Below are positions 35,438 to 44,339 of a stretch of DNA of 64,000 nucleotides, in pieces. Source of the stretch: Pseudomonadota bacterium (GTDB lineage Bacteria > Pseudomonadota > Gammaproteobacteria > Steroidobacterales > Steroidobacteraceae); contig JAEZFW010000055.1 in assembly GCA_023417315.1 (NCBI GenBank), forward strand, positions 1 to 64,000, written 5' to 3'. A model generated the notes under the pieces. It was given only the letters and a program-made list of their open reading frames with translations. It was not told where the DNA came from and ran no database searches. How positions within the stretch are numbered: position 1 is the first letter of the stretch; the number at the start of each line of letters is the position of its first letter. The position numbers and the translations under genes are program-made.

Positions 35438-36052
35438 TCAGCGTGCCCCGAGGCGAGGTTTGAGGTTGGCAGCCGGAAGCTGCCCCAAGGTCGTCGCTCG
35501 TTCCGTGCGATGACCGAAGCTCGAGATCGGCGGATGGCTGAGCTCGATTGCGTTGAGCTCCTCTTCCAGCTTCGCCAGCTCTGCTCGGACCGGATCGATT
35601 TTGTCGATGGGGATTTGCTGTTTCCGGTCGCCCAGGTCCAAGGCTTCGACGTCGTCCAGTTTGCGGGCGAGTCGTTCATAGGCTGTTGCTGCGGCTCTAT
35701 GCGCTTTCGCTGCTTCGGACGGTTGGAATGCAGCCACCGTCGCGGCGAGAACGGCAGTCAGGGTGCTTAGAAGGGTCGCGAGAAAATTCATGTTTGCCAC
35801 GATCGACAAGCCGCTCAGCGCGGCGAGCACCGCTGTGAGCCACGTGAGCGGAGCGGCCCATCTTTGCCAGAAGACGGCTCTGGCGTCGTGGGCAAGAGCA
35901 CGCTGCTCGCACAGCTCGCGTCGTTGGTGAATCCGACCTGTGGCCCACTCCCACTTTGGATGCGGCGCACCGTCGTCCGCTGGCACGTTGAGACCGACGA
36001 GCGGAATGCCGGAAGCAGAGGGAGTTTCTAAGGCTGCATTTTGAGATTCCAT
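35438..36052 (-). CDS. SLATT-domain two-TM protein (putative conflict effector)
   Basis: ATG 36052 follows a GAGAGGGG site and gives 204 residues. A soluble N-terminal part leads to the helix HQRRELCEQRALAHDARAVFW and a closely spaced TM pair (about 86-105 and 108-127) with a minimal loop. After it comes the characteristic AFQPSEAAKAHRAAATAYERLARKL helix. This is the layout of SLATT proteins, predicted pore-forming effectors in CBASS/SMODS-like defence loci. No cyclase or SLOG partner is adjacent, but TIR genes lie 3-7 kb away. The family call is from layout and may be a general DUF4231-like protein. Confidence 0.7.
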   Translation of the reverse strand: MESQNAALETPSASGIPLVGLNVPADDGAPHPKWEWATGRIHQRRELCEQRALAHDARAVFWQRWAAPLTWLTAVLAALSGLSIVANMNFLATLLSTLTAVLAATVAAFQPSEAAKAHRAAATAYERLARKLDDVEALDLGDRKQQIPIDKIDPVRAELAKLEEELNAIELSHPPISSFGHRTERATTLGQLPAANLKPRLGAR

Positions 36053-36309
36053 GTCCGCCCCTCTCGTCATCGGTCGATGCTGGTACGGCGCTCCTTGCTG
36101 CGGTGACCGCGGCATCCCGCTCCTCGGCGTACTGGCTGTACTTGAAACGAACCACATGTCGCACTGAAACTCGGCGAGCAAATCTGGAATGAGACAGGGT
36201 CTGCGCGGTCAGGGTATCAATACCCACGAGACTTTGTGTATGCGGCGACGTGCAAGGCCACATGCACCTGCACGCGGACTGAGCATTCACTGGAGAAGGC
36301 TCATGCGAG

Positions 36310-36936
36310 TCAGTTCGGCGCGCTGATGACGTAGAAGGAAATGTGTGCGAAGGCGATTGCACCGAAGTCGTTCGTCGCGGTGACGGATGCGTGATACGGC
36401 CCAGCCAACGGAAAGCTCGCAGCAATCCTGCGTCCGTTCGCGTATTGCCCGTTGCTGAACGTCCAAACGTAGCTCAGTGCACTCACGTCTTCACCAAGCG
36501 GCAGTGTCTCGAAAAAGACCGGCTCTCCTGCGATTGCAGGAGAGCTCAGCAGCAGGCCGAGTATTGCAGATGAGCTGCGAGACGAAACCACAACATCGGA
36601 CGAGTCGCTGGCGATACTGCCGGTTGCGTCGCGAACTGTGAGCGTGATGCGATAGTTGCCGGGAGCAACGTAAGCATGGGCGGCTTGCATGCCGATCGCC
36701 TGTGCGTCGTCACCGAAGGTCCATTCGAACTGCAGGGGTGATGTGCCATCGCCGCTGCCTGTCACTCGCACGACTTCACCCACGCGTGGCATCGTGGGAT
36801 CGATCTGAACGATGCGAGCAGTCGCCAAAGTCGGATTGCTCACAAAGGCACACTTGAATTGCGAACCCAGCAATGCCGGGCTGACGATCGCGATCAGCAA
36901 CACACCCGGACGCGACACGCACGATCGAGGCCGCAT
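36310..36936 (-). CDS. Secreted PKD-domain protein
   Basis: The 208-residue protein has a signal region (hydrophobic about 11-24, with a Cys at 29). Two PKD beta-sandwiches follow. The first (about 42-115) has FEWTFGDDAQ and HAYVAPGNYRITLTVRDATG. The second (about 125-205) has LSYVWTFSNGQ and FPLAGPYHASVTATNDFG. PKD domains mediate binding in surface proteins; no catalytic domain is attached. It stands alone. Confidence 0.85.
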   Translation of the reverse strand: MRPRSCVSRPGVLLIAIVSPALLGSQFKCAFVSNPTLATARIVQIDPTMPRVGEVVRVTGSGDGTSPLQFEWTFGDDAQAIGMQAAHAYVAPGNYRITLTVRDATGSIASDSSDVVVSSRSSSAILGLLLSSPAIAGEPVFFETLPLGEDVSALSYVWTFSNGQYANGRRIAASFPLAGPYHASVTATNDFGAIAFAHISFYVISAPN

Positions 36937-37419
36937 ACGCTCGTTCCCAGCGACGACTCATCAAGTAGACGCCTGAAGACGAGGGCTTCCGATCCGTGTT
37001 TAGGGAAGGGGACGTTGCCTGTGGATCGTGCGCCGATGTCAGCTCGGGCCGCAGTAGCCCTGCTCATTCCACCCAACGCTTGGCTAGGGCTTGCAGTCGA
37101 AGTATGACGTCGAGGGCGAGTACCGCCCGGGGCGCTGGCTGCGCGCTGTAGAACGCGAGCGACACACCGCGAGAGATGCGTCGGAAGCGGGATTGTCAGG
37201 ATGGTCGGAGGCTGTGCATCCTTGCATTTGTCAAATCCTGTCGAAGTTTCTCCTCTCGCAGATCGGCGCGACTGGAAAACCCTGACGCGTCCTTAAGTAA
37301 TTCGCTCCGTCTGCGGTTCTATTTTCGGGCGCGAGCTCACTCAATAGATCCCTGCCGCTGCCGATAGCGATCTAGGGCGTCCCTGCGATGTGGGAACCCA
37401 TCGCAGTCACGGCCACGGC
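36937..37419. other. Intergenic stretch without a recognised gene
   Basis: These 483 bp carry only short frames lacking coding character or ribosome-binding sites. No repeat, palindrome or RNA gene was recognised. Confidence 0.4.
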
Positions 37420-38770
37420 ATGACCGAATCCATCCATCGAAAACCCACGCAATCAGCCACGTTACTGATCGGCATCCTGCTGACGTTGCTGGCTGTGGTT
37501 GGGCATCGCTTTCTTCCGGAACGCCGGCTGACGATCGACAGCGCGCGCGAAGGCGCGAACTTCTTCCCGGTGCCCATGGGTCATGGTGCGCCCGCGGACT
37601 TTCAGTGGATCGACCAGGCGAACTTCCACTATTCCTGCCGTTTTCCCCAGCAGGAGGCCTATCAAGGCTGCGGTTTCGCGTACATGCTGTCCAAGGCCAT
37701 CGCGAGCCAGGGCATCGATCTCTCGCGCTTCAACACTTTGAACCTGACGGTCCGCTACTCGGGCAACGCGCAGTACTTGCGAGTCGGCATCCGCAATTTC
37801 GATCGGAGGTTCTCGAAGATCGAGGACCTGAATTCGCCGAAGTTCAACTTCGTCAACATCCCGACCGGGGATCTTGCTCAACCCCTGGCAATCAGCCTGA
37901 GCGAGTTCGCGGTGGCTGAATGGTGGACGGCCGCGTACAACCTGCCGCGAGAATACTCGCGTCCCGATCTGAGCAGTTCTCAACGTCGATCTGCAGGGCG
38001 ATCTCGCCGGGACCGAGCACGAGATTCGGCTCGAGAAGATCGAGTTCGTGGGCGACTGGATCAGCGCGGAGTACTGGTACTTGGGTCTTCTGTGCATGTG
38101 GATGGTCCTAGGCACGGGGTACGGCACGTCGCAGTGGCTGATGATGCGACGCGCGCATCGCGCGCAGCGGCGGCAGATCGTCGAGCTCGCGCATGAGAAA
38201 GAGCGATACCAGAAGCTCTCGACAATGGATGCGTTGACCAACGTGCTGAATCGCCACGGCATCGAGCAGTTCGTCGCGTCGCTCGGCCTCACCCGTGCGT
38301 CCGCGAGCATCATCGTCATCGATCTCGATCACTTCAAGCGTATCAACGATGAGCGCGGGCATGATGTGGGCGATCGGGTGCTGCGCACGTTGGGCGAGAT
38401 CCTGAGCGCCGGCATACGCAACACCGATGCAGTGGGTCGCTGGGGTGGCGAGGAGTTCGTGCTCGTCTGTCCAGGCGCGCGCCTGGCAGACGCCGCGGAC
38501 CTCGCTGAGAAACTGCGGCACAGGATCATGGAGACGAACTTCATTCCGGAAGATCCGCTTCCCATCACCGCGAGCTTTGGAGTGGCGACCTCGGCGGACG
38601 CTCAGGGTTTCGAAGAAGCATTCCGAAAGGCGGACCAGGCGCTTTACGGCGCCAAAAGTCGCGGCCGCAATTGCGTCGTCGCCGCGGACGAAGAGCAGAT
38701 GCACAGGATGACCGGGGCGAGCAAAGGCACTTGGGCGCTGCTCACGGGGCGCTTCAAGATACACAAGTGA
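37420..38770 (+). pseudogene. Membrane diguanylate cyclase (GGDEF), with an apparent single frameshift
   Basis: The first frame (from ATG 37420) encodes a TM helix (about 14-30) and a periplasmic sensor-like beta domain with FNTLNLTVRYSGNAQYLRVGIRNF. It loses sense near 37975 after YSRPDLS. The next frame takes up directly with VLNVDLQGDLAGTEHEIRLE, a second TM helix and a full GGDEF domain (LDHFKRIND, RWGGEEF). Protein sense joins if one base is restored at about 37975. The catalytic GGEEF is intact, so a functional gene with a sequencing error or a very recent mutation are both possible. If broken, the GGDEF half could still start at the ATG at 38048. Confidence 0.85.
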
Positions 38771-38801
38771 AGCCCGCGTCGGCGCGAGGCAGAACGGCAA
38801 A

Positions 38802-38823
38802 CTGGCCACTGGCAGCTGGCCAG
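38802..38823 (+). terminator. Possible hairpin downstream of the GGDEF gene
   Basis: The sequence ctggcca-ctggcagc-tggccag can form a 7 bp GC-rich stem 30 bp after the stop codon. The T-rich stretch (ttgttttc) comes only some 20 bases later, so intrinsic termination is doubtful. Confidence 0.25.
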
Positions 38824-38920
38824 AGTTTGTCGTGACCCTGTTGTTTTCTAGCCAGATGCGAGCTTTGGATACTCGAGCGAGTAGCTCTACCGTCTGCCTC
38901 GTCGCGTTTCGTTCTCGTCC

Positions 38921-39223
38921 TCAATACACGAGCGCCGCGCCCCACCAGGAGTCTTCCATCGGGTACGCACGAGAGCCGACTGCCAGTCGCTTGCCGGTAG
39001 CCGACGCAGCGAGCGAGTTGCCGAAGGACGTGTAGTTCGGCCACTGCGGCGATTCAAGCGCTGCGATCTGCGTCCACTGATGTGCGGCGCGTGCGAACAC
39101 GACGACATACGGTCGACCGTAAGGCCCGTCGTTGCGATTCGCTGTCGCCACTAACGTGTTTCCATCGGTGCTCAGCGTGAGCCGCACGCGCGCGGGCGCG
39201 CACGGAGGCGGCCGCGTCGACAC
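38921..39223 (-). pseudogene. FG-GAP-repeat protein fragment
   Basis: The 100-residue frame reads VRLTLSTDGNTLVATANRND and later YTSFGNSLAASATGKRLAVG..WWGAALVY. These are two blades of an integrin-alpha/FG-GAP-like propeller of the kind normally repeated many times in a long secreted protein. There is no signal peptide, start site or further repeat on either side. It is best read as a leftover of a larger gene. Confidence 0.6.
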
Positions 39224-39252
39224 GTGCGAGCAGAACGTTACGTCATCACTGC

Positions 39253-40599
39253 TTAGGGCTCGCCGATCGGGTCCCGTGTGACGTTGTGCTTAGTCGTTGG
39301 CTTAGGTGCGAGCACCTTGCAGATCATCTCATGGTAGCGGCGCGAAACCAGACGCAGGAAACGGAAGTTCATCTCGCGCACCTTTGCGATTACTTCCTTG
39401 ATCTCGTCCATCGTCGGTTCGGGATCGTCGTGGAAGAGCTTCGCCCGCACGGTCGACCAGATCTCGGACATCTGCGCCATTTCGTGCAGATCATCGTCGC
39501 TGTCGAATAGCTCGACCGTGGCATCGCGATCGATTTTGCCGGAGCCTCGCGACTCGGCGTCCGTTTCGATGATCTCGATCGCGCAGCGCAGTTGTTTCAG
39601 GATTTCACCTCTGCTGGCTTCCAGCTCCCGTGGGCCCATTGCCTTGATCCGCTTGCGAAAGCGCTCGAGGACCTCGAAGCGAAAGCGCATACCTAACCGC
39701 AACAGGGTAACGAGAGTCCCGAGGTCGTTCTGCACTTCCATCAATGGTGCCACTGTCGTTTCGACGAAGTGCACATGAAAGCGATTAGAGCCGTCTGGCA
39801 GCGTTACTTTCTTCGCAAGCTGCGGCTGATACGAACCAGCATCGGTGTGAAAGATGGCCTGCACATGGCGGAAGCCTTCGTTTCGACTCGCCTGGGAAAT
39901 GCAACCTTCGAGTTGCTCGAGCCAGCGACGATCCTTCCTCTTGCGCGCGACCGCTTCGATGTCGCCCCATACGCGGCGAGCTGTGCCACGCAGCCCGAAG
40001 ATCTCTAGCGAGACTTCGTTGGATTCGACTTGCGCGTTGAGAGGAATCGAGTCCCGAGCGAGCTTGCCCGGCGGCGGGATCAGAACATCGATATAGCGTT
40101 CGTACTGATGGATGTGCGTGTCCTGGAAGTCCTTTTCGAGCTCGTCGATGCGTGCCTTGACCTTGTCCAGATCCTGGATCTGCGGCGTGAAAGGCGACTG
40201 CAGCAACTTGCTCAAGCGTGCGTAAAGGCGAGGCAGATCTGCTGGGTCTCTCAGGTTGAGCGCCTCTAACCATGACAACGGGATAGGCAAGTCTTTGGCC
40301 GTCATCGTTGCGTGGCAGATTGGGATTACAGGCGTACCCCTCAGCCAAGCGCCGCCCAACTCGAACTGCACCCACGGTCGTTGTACCGAAGCGTTGCTGC
40401 AGAGGATGATGACAGCATCGGCCTGAGCCAGGGCATCTTTGAGCGTAGTCAGCCAGATCGCGCCAGCGTCAATGCTCGTGTGATCCGAGGACACGAACAC
40501 TTTGACGTGCTCGCGAAAATCTCTGCTGATGACCTCCTTCAGTAGGAGGGCGATGTTGCCTTCTTCCGAGATGTGGCTGATGAAGACGTTGATGGCCAT
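39253..40599 (-). CDS. TIR-domain protein with long helical C-terminus
   Basis: ATG 40599 follows a GAGGT site. The 448-residue protein begins directly with a TIR domain (1 to about 130): INVFISHISEEGN, VFVSSDHTSIDAGAIWL, ADAVIILCSNASVQRPWVQFELGGAW. Glu80 is the candidate catalytic Glu and the stretch VIPICH follows. From about 150 to 448 the chain is helical and unrecognised, with charged coiled-coil-like parts (DKVKARIDELEKDF, FRKRIKAMGPRELEASRGEILKQL). It has no signal peptide or TM. TIR proteins of bacteria act in NAD-depleting defence; the C-terminus could sense the trigger. It lies downstream of two further TIR frames on the same strand. Confidence 0.85.
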   Translation of the reverse strand: MAINVFISHISEEGNIALLLKEVISRDFREHVKVFVSSDHTSIDAGAIWLTTLKDALAQADAVIILCSNASVQRPWVQFELGGAWLRGTPVIPICHATMTAKDLPIPLSWLEALNLRDPADLPRLYARLSKLLQSPFTPQIQDLDKVKARIDELEKDFQDTHIHQYERYIDVLIPPPGKLARDSIPLNAQVESNEVSLEIFGLRGTARRVWGDIEAVARKRKDRRWLEQLEGCISQASRNEGFRHVQAIFHTDAGSYQPQLAKKVTLPDGSNRFHVHFVETTVAPLMEVQNDLGTLVTLLRLGMRFRFEVLERFRKRIKAMGPRELEASRGEILKQLRCAIEIIETDAESRGSGKIDRDATVELFDSDDDLHEMAQMSEIWSTVRAKLFHDDPEPTMDEIKEVIAKVREMNFRFLRLVSRRYHEMICKVLAPKPTTKHNVTRDPIGEP

Positions 40600-40824
40600 G
40601 ATCGACCTCGCTTCCCATCCGTTCTATCGTGAGATAGAGCACCGTCAGATGGCGGAAGAGGTGGGCGGCTCCTGTCGCCAGTCGCGGGTGGGGCTCATAC
40701 GGAATGGGCATCGCTCTGGAGAAAGCCCGCGCATAGCATGGATGCGATCGAACGCGCCGTCACTCCGACAGAGGGCTTAATCACGCAACGGCTAGCCGCG
40801 CTGCAGCGAGTGACGTTGGTATGC

Positions 40825-41025
40825 TCAGGTGCTTCTTTCGGGCAGTCCCGTTCCAGTTAATTGGTCATTCCGGCCTATCGCGATCGAGGTCGCTGGGTCG
40901 GCGTTACGCAGCGCTTGCTGAAGCATTTCAGCTTCTATTGCATTGGCTCTCGCATAGCTGATGAACACATCGAACTCCGCCTGCGTTGATACAATCAACG
41001 AGACTAAAGAGCATACGATCGGCAT
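40825..41025 (-). pseudogene. Truncated TIR domain (N-terminal stub)
   Basis: The 66-residue frame starts at an ATG 22 bp after the stop of the upstream TIR gene. It carries FDVFISYARANAIEAEMLQQAL, the first strand and helix of a TIR domain, and then loses similarity. The catalytic Glu region is absent. It looks like the 5' remnant of a third TIR gene of the cluster, cut by deletion. A short expressed peptide cannot be excluded. Confidence 0.55.
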
Positions 41026-41046
41026 GCTTCACGGGTGTTTTGGCCA

Positions 41047-42696
41047 TCAGGTCGCTGGCGCAAGGCCGTTCGCCGCCGTCAGCATCTTGTGGATCACGAT
41101 GCGCCATGCCTCGGTGCGATTGCCGGATTGGACGACGGGTTTGTTGTGCGGGAGGACGGCCTGCACCTGCGCAAGGATGGATCCCTGCCATTCGCACGGA
41201 CGAACGATGACCGGTACGACTGCAGCTTCCTTACGCGCGGCTCGCTCTAGAACGAGAGGGACTTCCACTTGCATGCAGAAAGTCGACTTGAGGAAATCCT
41301 CGCTGACTAGAAGCACGATGACGTCGGCTTCGCGAAAACGTTGATCGATCTCAGCACGCCAGTCTGAGCCGGCCGGGATCCAGCGGTCATCCCACGGATC
41401 GATCATGGAGTTGCGGATGGCAATGTCGAGGTGGCCTGCAAAGCTCTTTTGCAGACGATCGTCCGCATGTGCGTAACTAACGGCAATCTTGCGAGCCTTC
41501 CGTTGCGCCTGAAGCAGCGCACGGAGCTTCGCGGTTTCGAGCGGAGATCCCATAGGCAGCAGGCGGATGCTGTCGAACAGCGCCGTGAACAACTCCGCAT
41601 CCAGCACTCTCGCGAGGTTCTCCCAGCTATCGCTATAGCGGCCGATGTTGGCGCCATCCACGACGTTGGCTGCTCCCTCAATCTCAGCGAGAGCGTCGGC
41701 AAGCGGCGCTTGGTCCATTCCGAAGCGCTGATTTCGACTCAGGCGAGCGGCCGTTCGAACCAAATATCTACGCAGCTCTTCGTGTGCGAGGTCGGGACCG
41801 TGGATCGTCAAACGTCCCGGAATCAAAACATTGTCGAGCACATACGCGAGCGTTTCCCGCTCTGAGTGGTGACGAAGCAGATTGATGCGCGCTTGACGCA
41901 CTCGTTCTTGTCGGTCGGCGTCGACACCCGAGACACCGCCGTCCAGCCAACTGCGCGTGATCGCCTGCACGCCCGAGCTGAGAAACCAGTTGCTGATAGC
42001 CACTCGGTTGACACTGGTGCTCGCGACTGCGAGGCGCATCCCTCTGGGATCCGAAAGCGCTACCGAGCGTGCCGGCTTGGGAAGCTCGGCGAGCTCCGAA
42101 GATCCATATTCCACTAGGACAACGGGTGTTCGCGCCGCGACGCTCCATGCCGGCGGCTTTGCGCGGTTCAGATACGTCGTGGCGTGCAAGACCGTTTCAG
42201 CGAGAACCGGACCTGCGTTGATGAGGGGAATCGGCTCGACGCGCGGCGGGATGGTCACCGGCAGTATCAGACATGTCGTCAGCAAGGAGTTCATGTCGGA
42301 TCCGTCGAGTGGCGGTCGCCCACCGAGGTCCAGGAGCAGCGCTACTTCATACCGAGCGAGTTGATGCAGGTCCTGGTAAGCCTGAAATCTGCGAAAGAAG
42401 ACGGTAGCGGCGATGGGTGCCCCGCCACGTGGATGAGGTACTTCTCTGAACCCATCCGCGAAGACGACTGCTCGCCGCCCTTTGAAGTAAAGGTTCTCAC
42501 CAGCATACCGCGCGCCCTGGCGGCGCTTACGTAACGGGCCGATGCTTCGGAGGAACGGCGCCGGCGCTTTGCCGCCGAAATCCGCTGTTGCTGTGAGCGC
42601 CTGTTCGGAGAAGTTCAGGCTAATCGGAATGCGCACATCCTCGCTGTCGAGGAATGTGCGCACATCAGCCAGCGGAAACTGGATGAATATCAGCAT
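41047..42696 (-). CDS. Protein with unrecognised N-terminal region and C-terminal TIR domain
   Basis: Of 549 residues, the last 150 (about 402-540) form a TIR domain. It has KIAVSYAHADDRLQ, DDRWIPAGSDWRAEIDQRF, ADVIVLLVSEDFLKSTFCMQVE with Glu478 as the likely catalytic residue, and VVPVIVRPCEW. Residues 1-400 match nothing I recognise. They begin with a beta-rich part (IFIQFPLADVRTFL), and include a hydrophobic MNSLLTTCLILPVTIPP and a helical part before the TIR. No signal peptide or clear TM is present. It is the first gene of a same-strand TIR group. The N-terminal region is presumably sensor or adaptor (inference). Confidence 0.85.
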   Translation of the reverse strand: MLIFIQFPLADVRTFLDSEDVRIPISLNFSEQALTATADFGGKAPAPFLRSIGPLRKRRQGARYAGENLYFKGRRAVVFADGFREVPHPRGGAPIAATVFFRRFQAYQDLHQLARYEVALLLDLGGRPPLDGSDMNSLLTTCLILPVTIPPRVEPIPLINAGPVLAETVLHATTYLNRAKPPAWSVAARTPVVLVEYGSSELAELPKPARSVALSDPRGMRLAVASTSVNRVAISNWFLSSGVQAITRSWLDGGVSGVDADRQERVRQARINLLRHHSERETLAYVLDNVLIPGRLTIHGPDLAHEELRRYLVRTAARLSRNQRFGMDQAPLADALAEIEGAANVVDGANIGRYSDSWENLARVLDAELFTALFDSIRLLPMGSPLETAKLRALLQAQRKARKIAVSYAHADDRLQKSFAGHLDIAIRNSMIDPWDDRWIPAGSDWRAEIDQRFREADVIVLLVSEDFLKSTFCMQVEVPLVLERAARKEAAVVPVIVRPCEWQGSILAQVQAVLPHNKPVVQSGNRTEAWRIVIHKMLTAANGLAPAT

Positions 42697-42888
42697 AGGC
42701 CGTTAGCAGAGGCGACAGGCGCATGCCTTCAGGCAGCGTGCCTTGTTGAGGCAACGATGGGTTTTCGTCTAGCCCAATTGAGCGGACCAGGCCCCACTAC
42801 AGATGTGCGTGACGCGCACGCAGCAGTCCGTCCAATGATGATAGCAGATAAGAACATCGGTCAGCATGACGAGCAGCACTGAGCATCG

Positions 42889-43827
42889 CTACTTTGCGGC
42901 TCCCGATAGCTCTTTGCGATGCGCTTCAAACAACGCACGCACACTCGTTGCCTGTCGGCCGGTAAGCTCTGCGAAATCTTCGCTGACCACGGCAAATGAG
43001 GGGCCGCCGAATCCGCGGCGCGCAGTCGCGCTCGGGTCGGGCGCCGTCAGTTCGATTGGCTTGCCGGCGACCGCGCTTGCGGCGGCGGCAATCTCACGCG
43101 GACCGATGAGCTCGGGTCCGGTGATGTCATACACCTTGTTCTCGTGCCCCGGGTTCGAGAGCACGGCGGCGGCAGCGGCGGCGCAGTCTTCTCGTGTGAT
43201 GTAACCGATGTGGACATCGGAGTTCGATACCGTGGCCTTGCCGTCCGAGAGCATCTTCGCCGCCTGCTGCACAAGGCCATTCGAGTAGATGGAATTGCGC
43301 AGCATCGTCCAGGCGGCGCCGCTTCTCTTGATGATCTCCTCGGTCTGGAAATGATCGCTTGCAAGCCCTGTCCGGTCGCCCTTGCTGATCGCGACGAACG
43401 AGGTATAGACGATGTGCTTGATCCCGGCGGCAACAGCGGCATCGATGGCGCGTTTGTGCGCTTCGGGCCGCGGTCCCGCGTTCAATCCGATGCTGATAAG
43501 CAGCATCTTCGTACCGCCAGCGTAAGCGGCCGGGAGAGATTCAGGCTTGCTGAAATCGCCGAAGCGAGTCGACGCGCCCAACTTTTCAAACTCATCGAGC
43601 TTCTCGGGCGTGCGGCTCACGAGAATCAGATCGCTCGCAGGCACGCCGCGGGCGAGCAAGTCTCGCACGACGAGCTCGCCGAGTTGGCCGGATGCTCCTG
43701 AGATGACGATCTTGTCTCGTGACTTGTTGCCCGCTGGCTCAGCAATGCCGGCGCTGCCGACGAGTGCCGCTCCGAGGGCAACGAAGACAACCCATAGCGT
43801 GCGCAATGTCCGGCTTGTGATTCGCAC
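42889..43827 (-). CDS. NmrA/QorB-like NAD(P)H-binding reductase, exported
   Basis: The 312-residue protein has an N-terminal hydrophobic signal-like segment (about 10-29, ending GIAEPA). An atypical SDR follows, with Rossmann motif GASGQLGELVVRDLL, TKMLLISIG, HIVYTSFVAI and a C-terminal ELTGRQATSVRALFEAHR. This matches QorB-type quinone reductases or NmrA redox sensors. Those are normally cytoplasmic and lack a signal; the extension here is unusual. The gene lies 31 bp after the ArsC/Spx-like gene on the same strand. Confidence 0.85.
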   Translation of the reverse strand: MRITSRTLRTLWVVFVALGAALVGSAGIAEPAGNKSRDKIVISGASGQLGELVVRDLLARGVPASDLILVSRTPEKLDEFEKLGASTRFGDFSKPESLPAAYAGGTKMLLISIGLNAGPRPEAHKRAIDAAVAAGIKHIVYTSFVAISKGDRTGLASDHFQTEEIIKRSGAAWTMLRNSIYSNGLVQQAAKMLSDGKATVSNSDVHIGYITREDCAAAAAAVLSNPGHENKVYDITGPELIGPREIAAAASAVAGKPIELTAPDPSATARRGFGGPSFAVVSEDFAELTGRQATSVRALFEAHRKELSGAAK

Positions 43828-43858
43828 TTGGCGGTACCAACTGGTGAAACGAAAGGAC

Positions 43859-44203
43859 TCACTTGAGGGCGGAATACTGTTCCGGACTGAATCCCACGAG
43901 CAGTGTCTTACCGCGCGCGAGCACTGGCCGTTTGATCATCGAGGGCTGTTCGATCATGAGCTCGATCGCTTTCGATTGCGTGAGATTGGACTTCTGCTGT
44001 TCGGGCAGCTTGCGGAAAGTGGTGCCCGCTCGATTGAGCAGGATTTCCCACCCGGCAACGTTCGCCCAGCGCCCCAGAGTGGCTCGGTCGATCCCTGAGA
44101 TCTTGTAATCGTGGAATTCGTACGGCACCCCATTCGAATCGAGCCAGGCTCGTGCCTTCTTCATCGTGTCGCAGTTCTTGATGCCGTAGAGGATGGTTTT
44201 CAT
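43859..44203 (-). CDS. ArsC/Spx-family (YffB-like) reductase
   Basis: ATG 44203 directly follows an AGGAGA. The 114-residue product has the family signature: LYGIKNCDTMKKARAWLDSNG with one active Cys (Cys11), KISGIDRATLGRWA, LLNRAGTTFRKL, and MIEQPSMIKRPVL. Such thioredoxin-fold proteins act as glutathione-dependent reductases or RNA polymerase-binding regulators; YffB-like is the nearest. Length is complete. It is co-oriented with the NmrA-like gene and probably co-transcribed. Confidence 0.9.
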   Translation of the reverse strand: MKTILYGIKNCDTMKKARAWLDSNGVPYEFHDYKISGIDRATLGRWANVAGWEILLNRAGTTFRKLPEQQKSNLTQSKAIELMIEQPSMIKRPVLARGKTLLVGFSPEQYSALK

Positions 44204-44339
44204 TCTCCTGATTCTAACCGCGCTTGGCTCAGTCCGTCTGGACGAGAGGCTTGGGGCGCAGTCGGACGCGTAGAAGAATCGGTGTGCGTCATCGATCTCG
44301 GCTGCGTTGCGCTCGGAGCGCATGTGCCGCCGTTGATGC

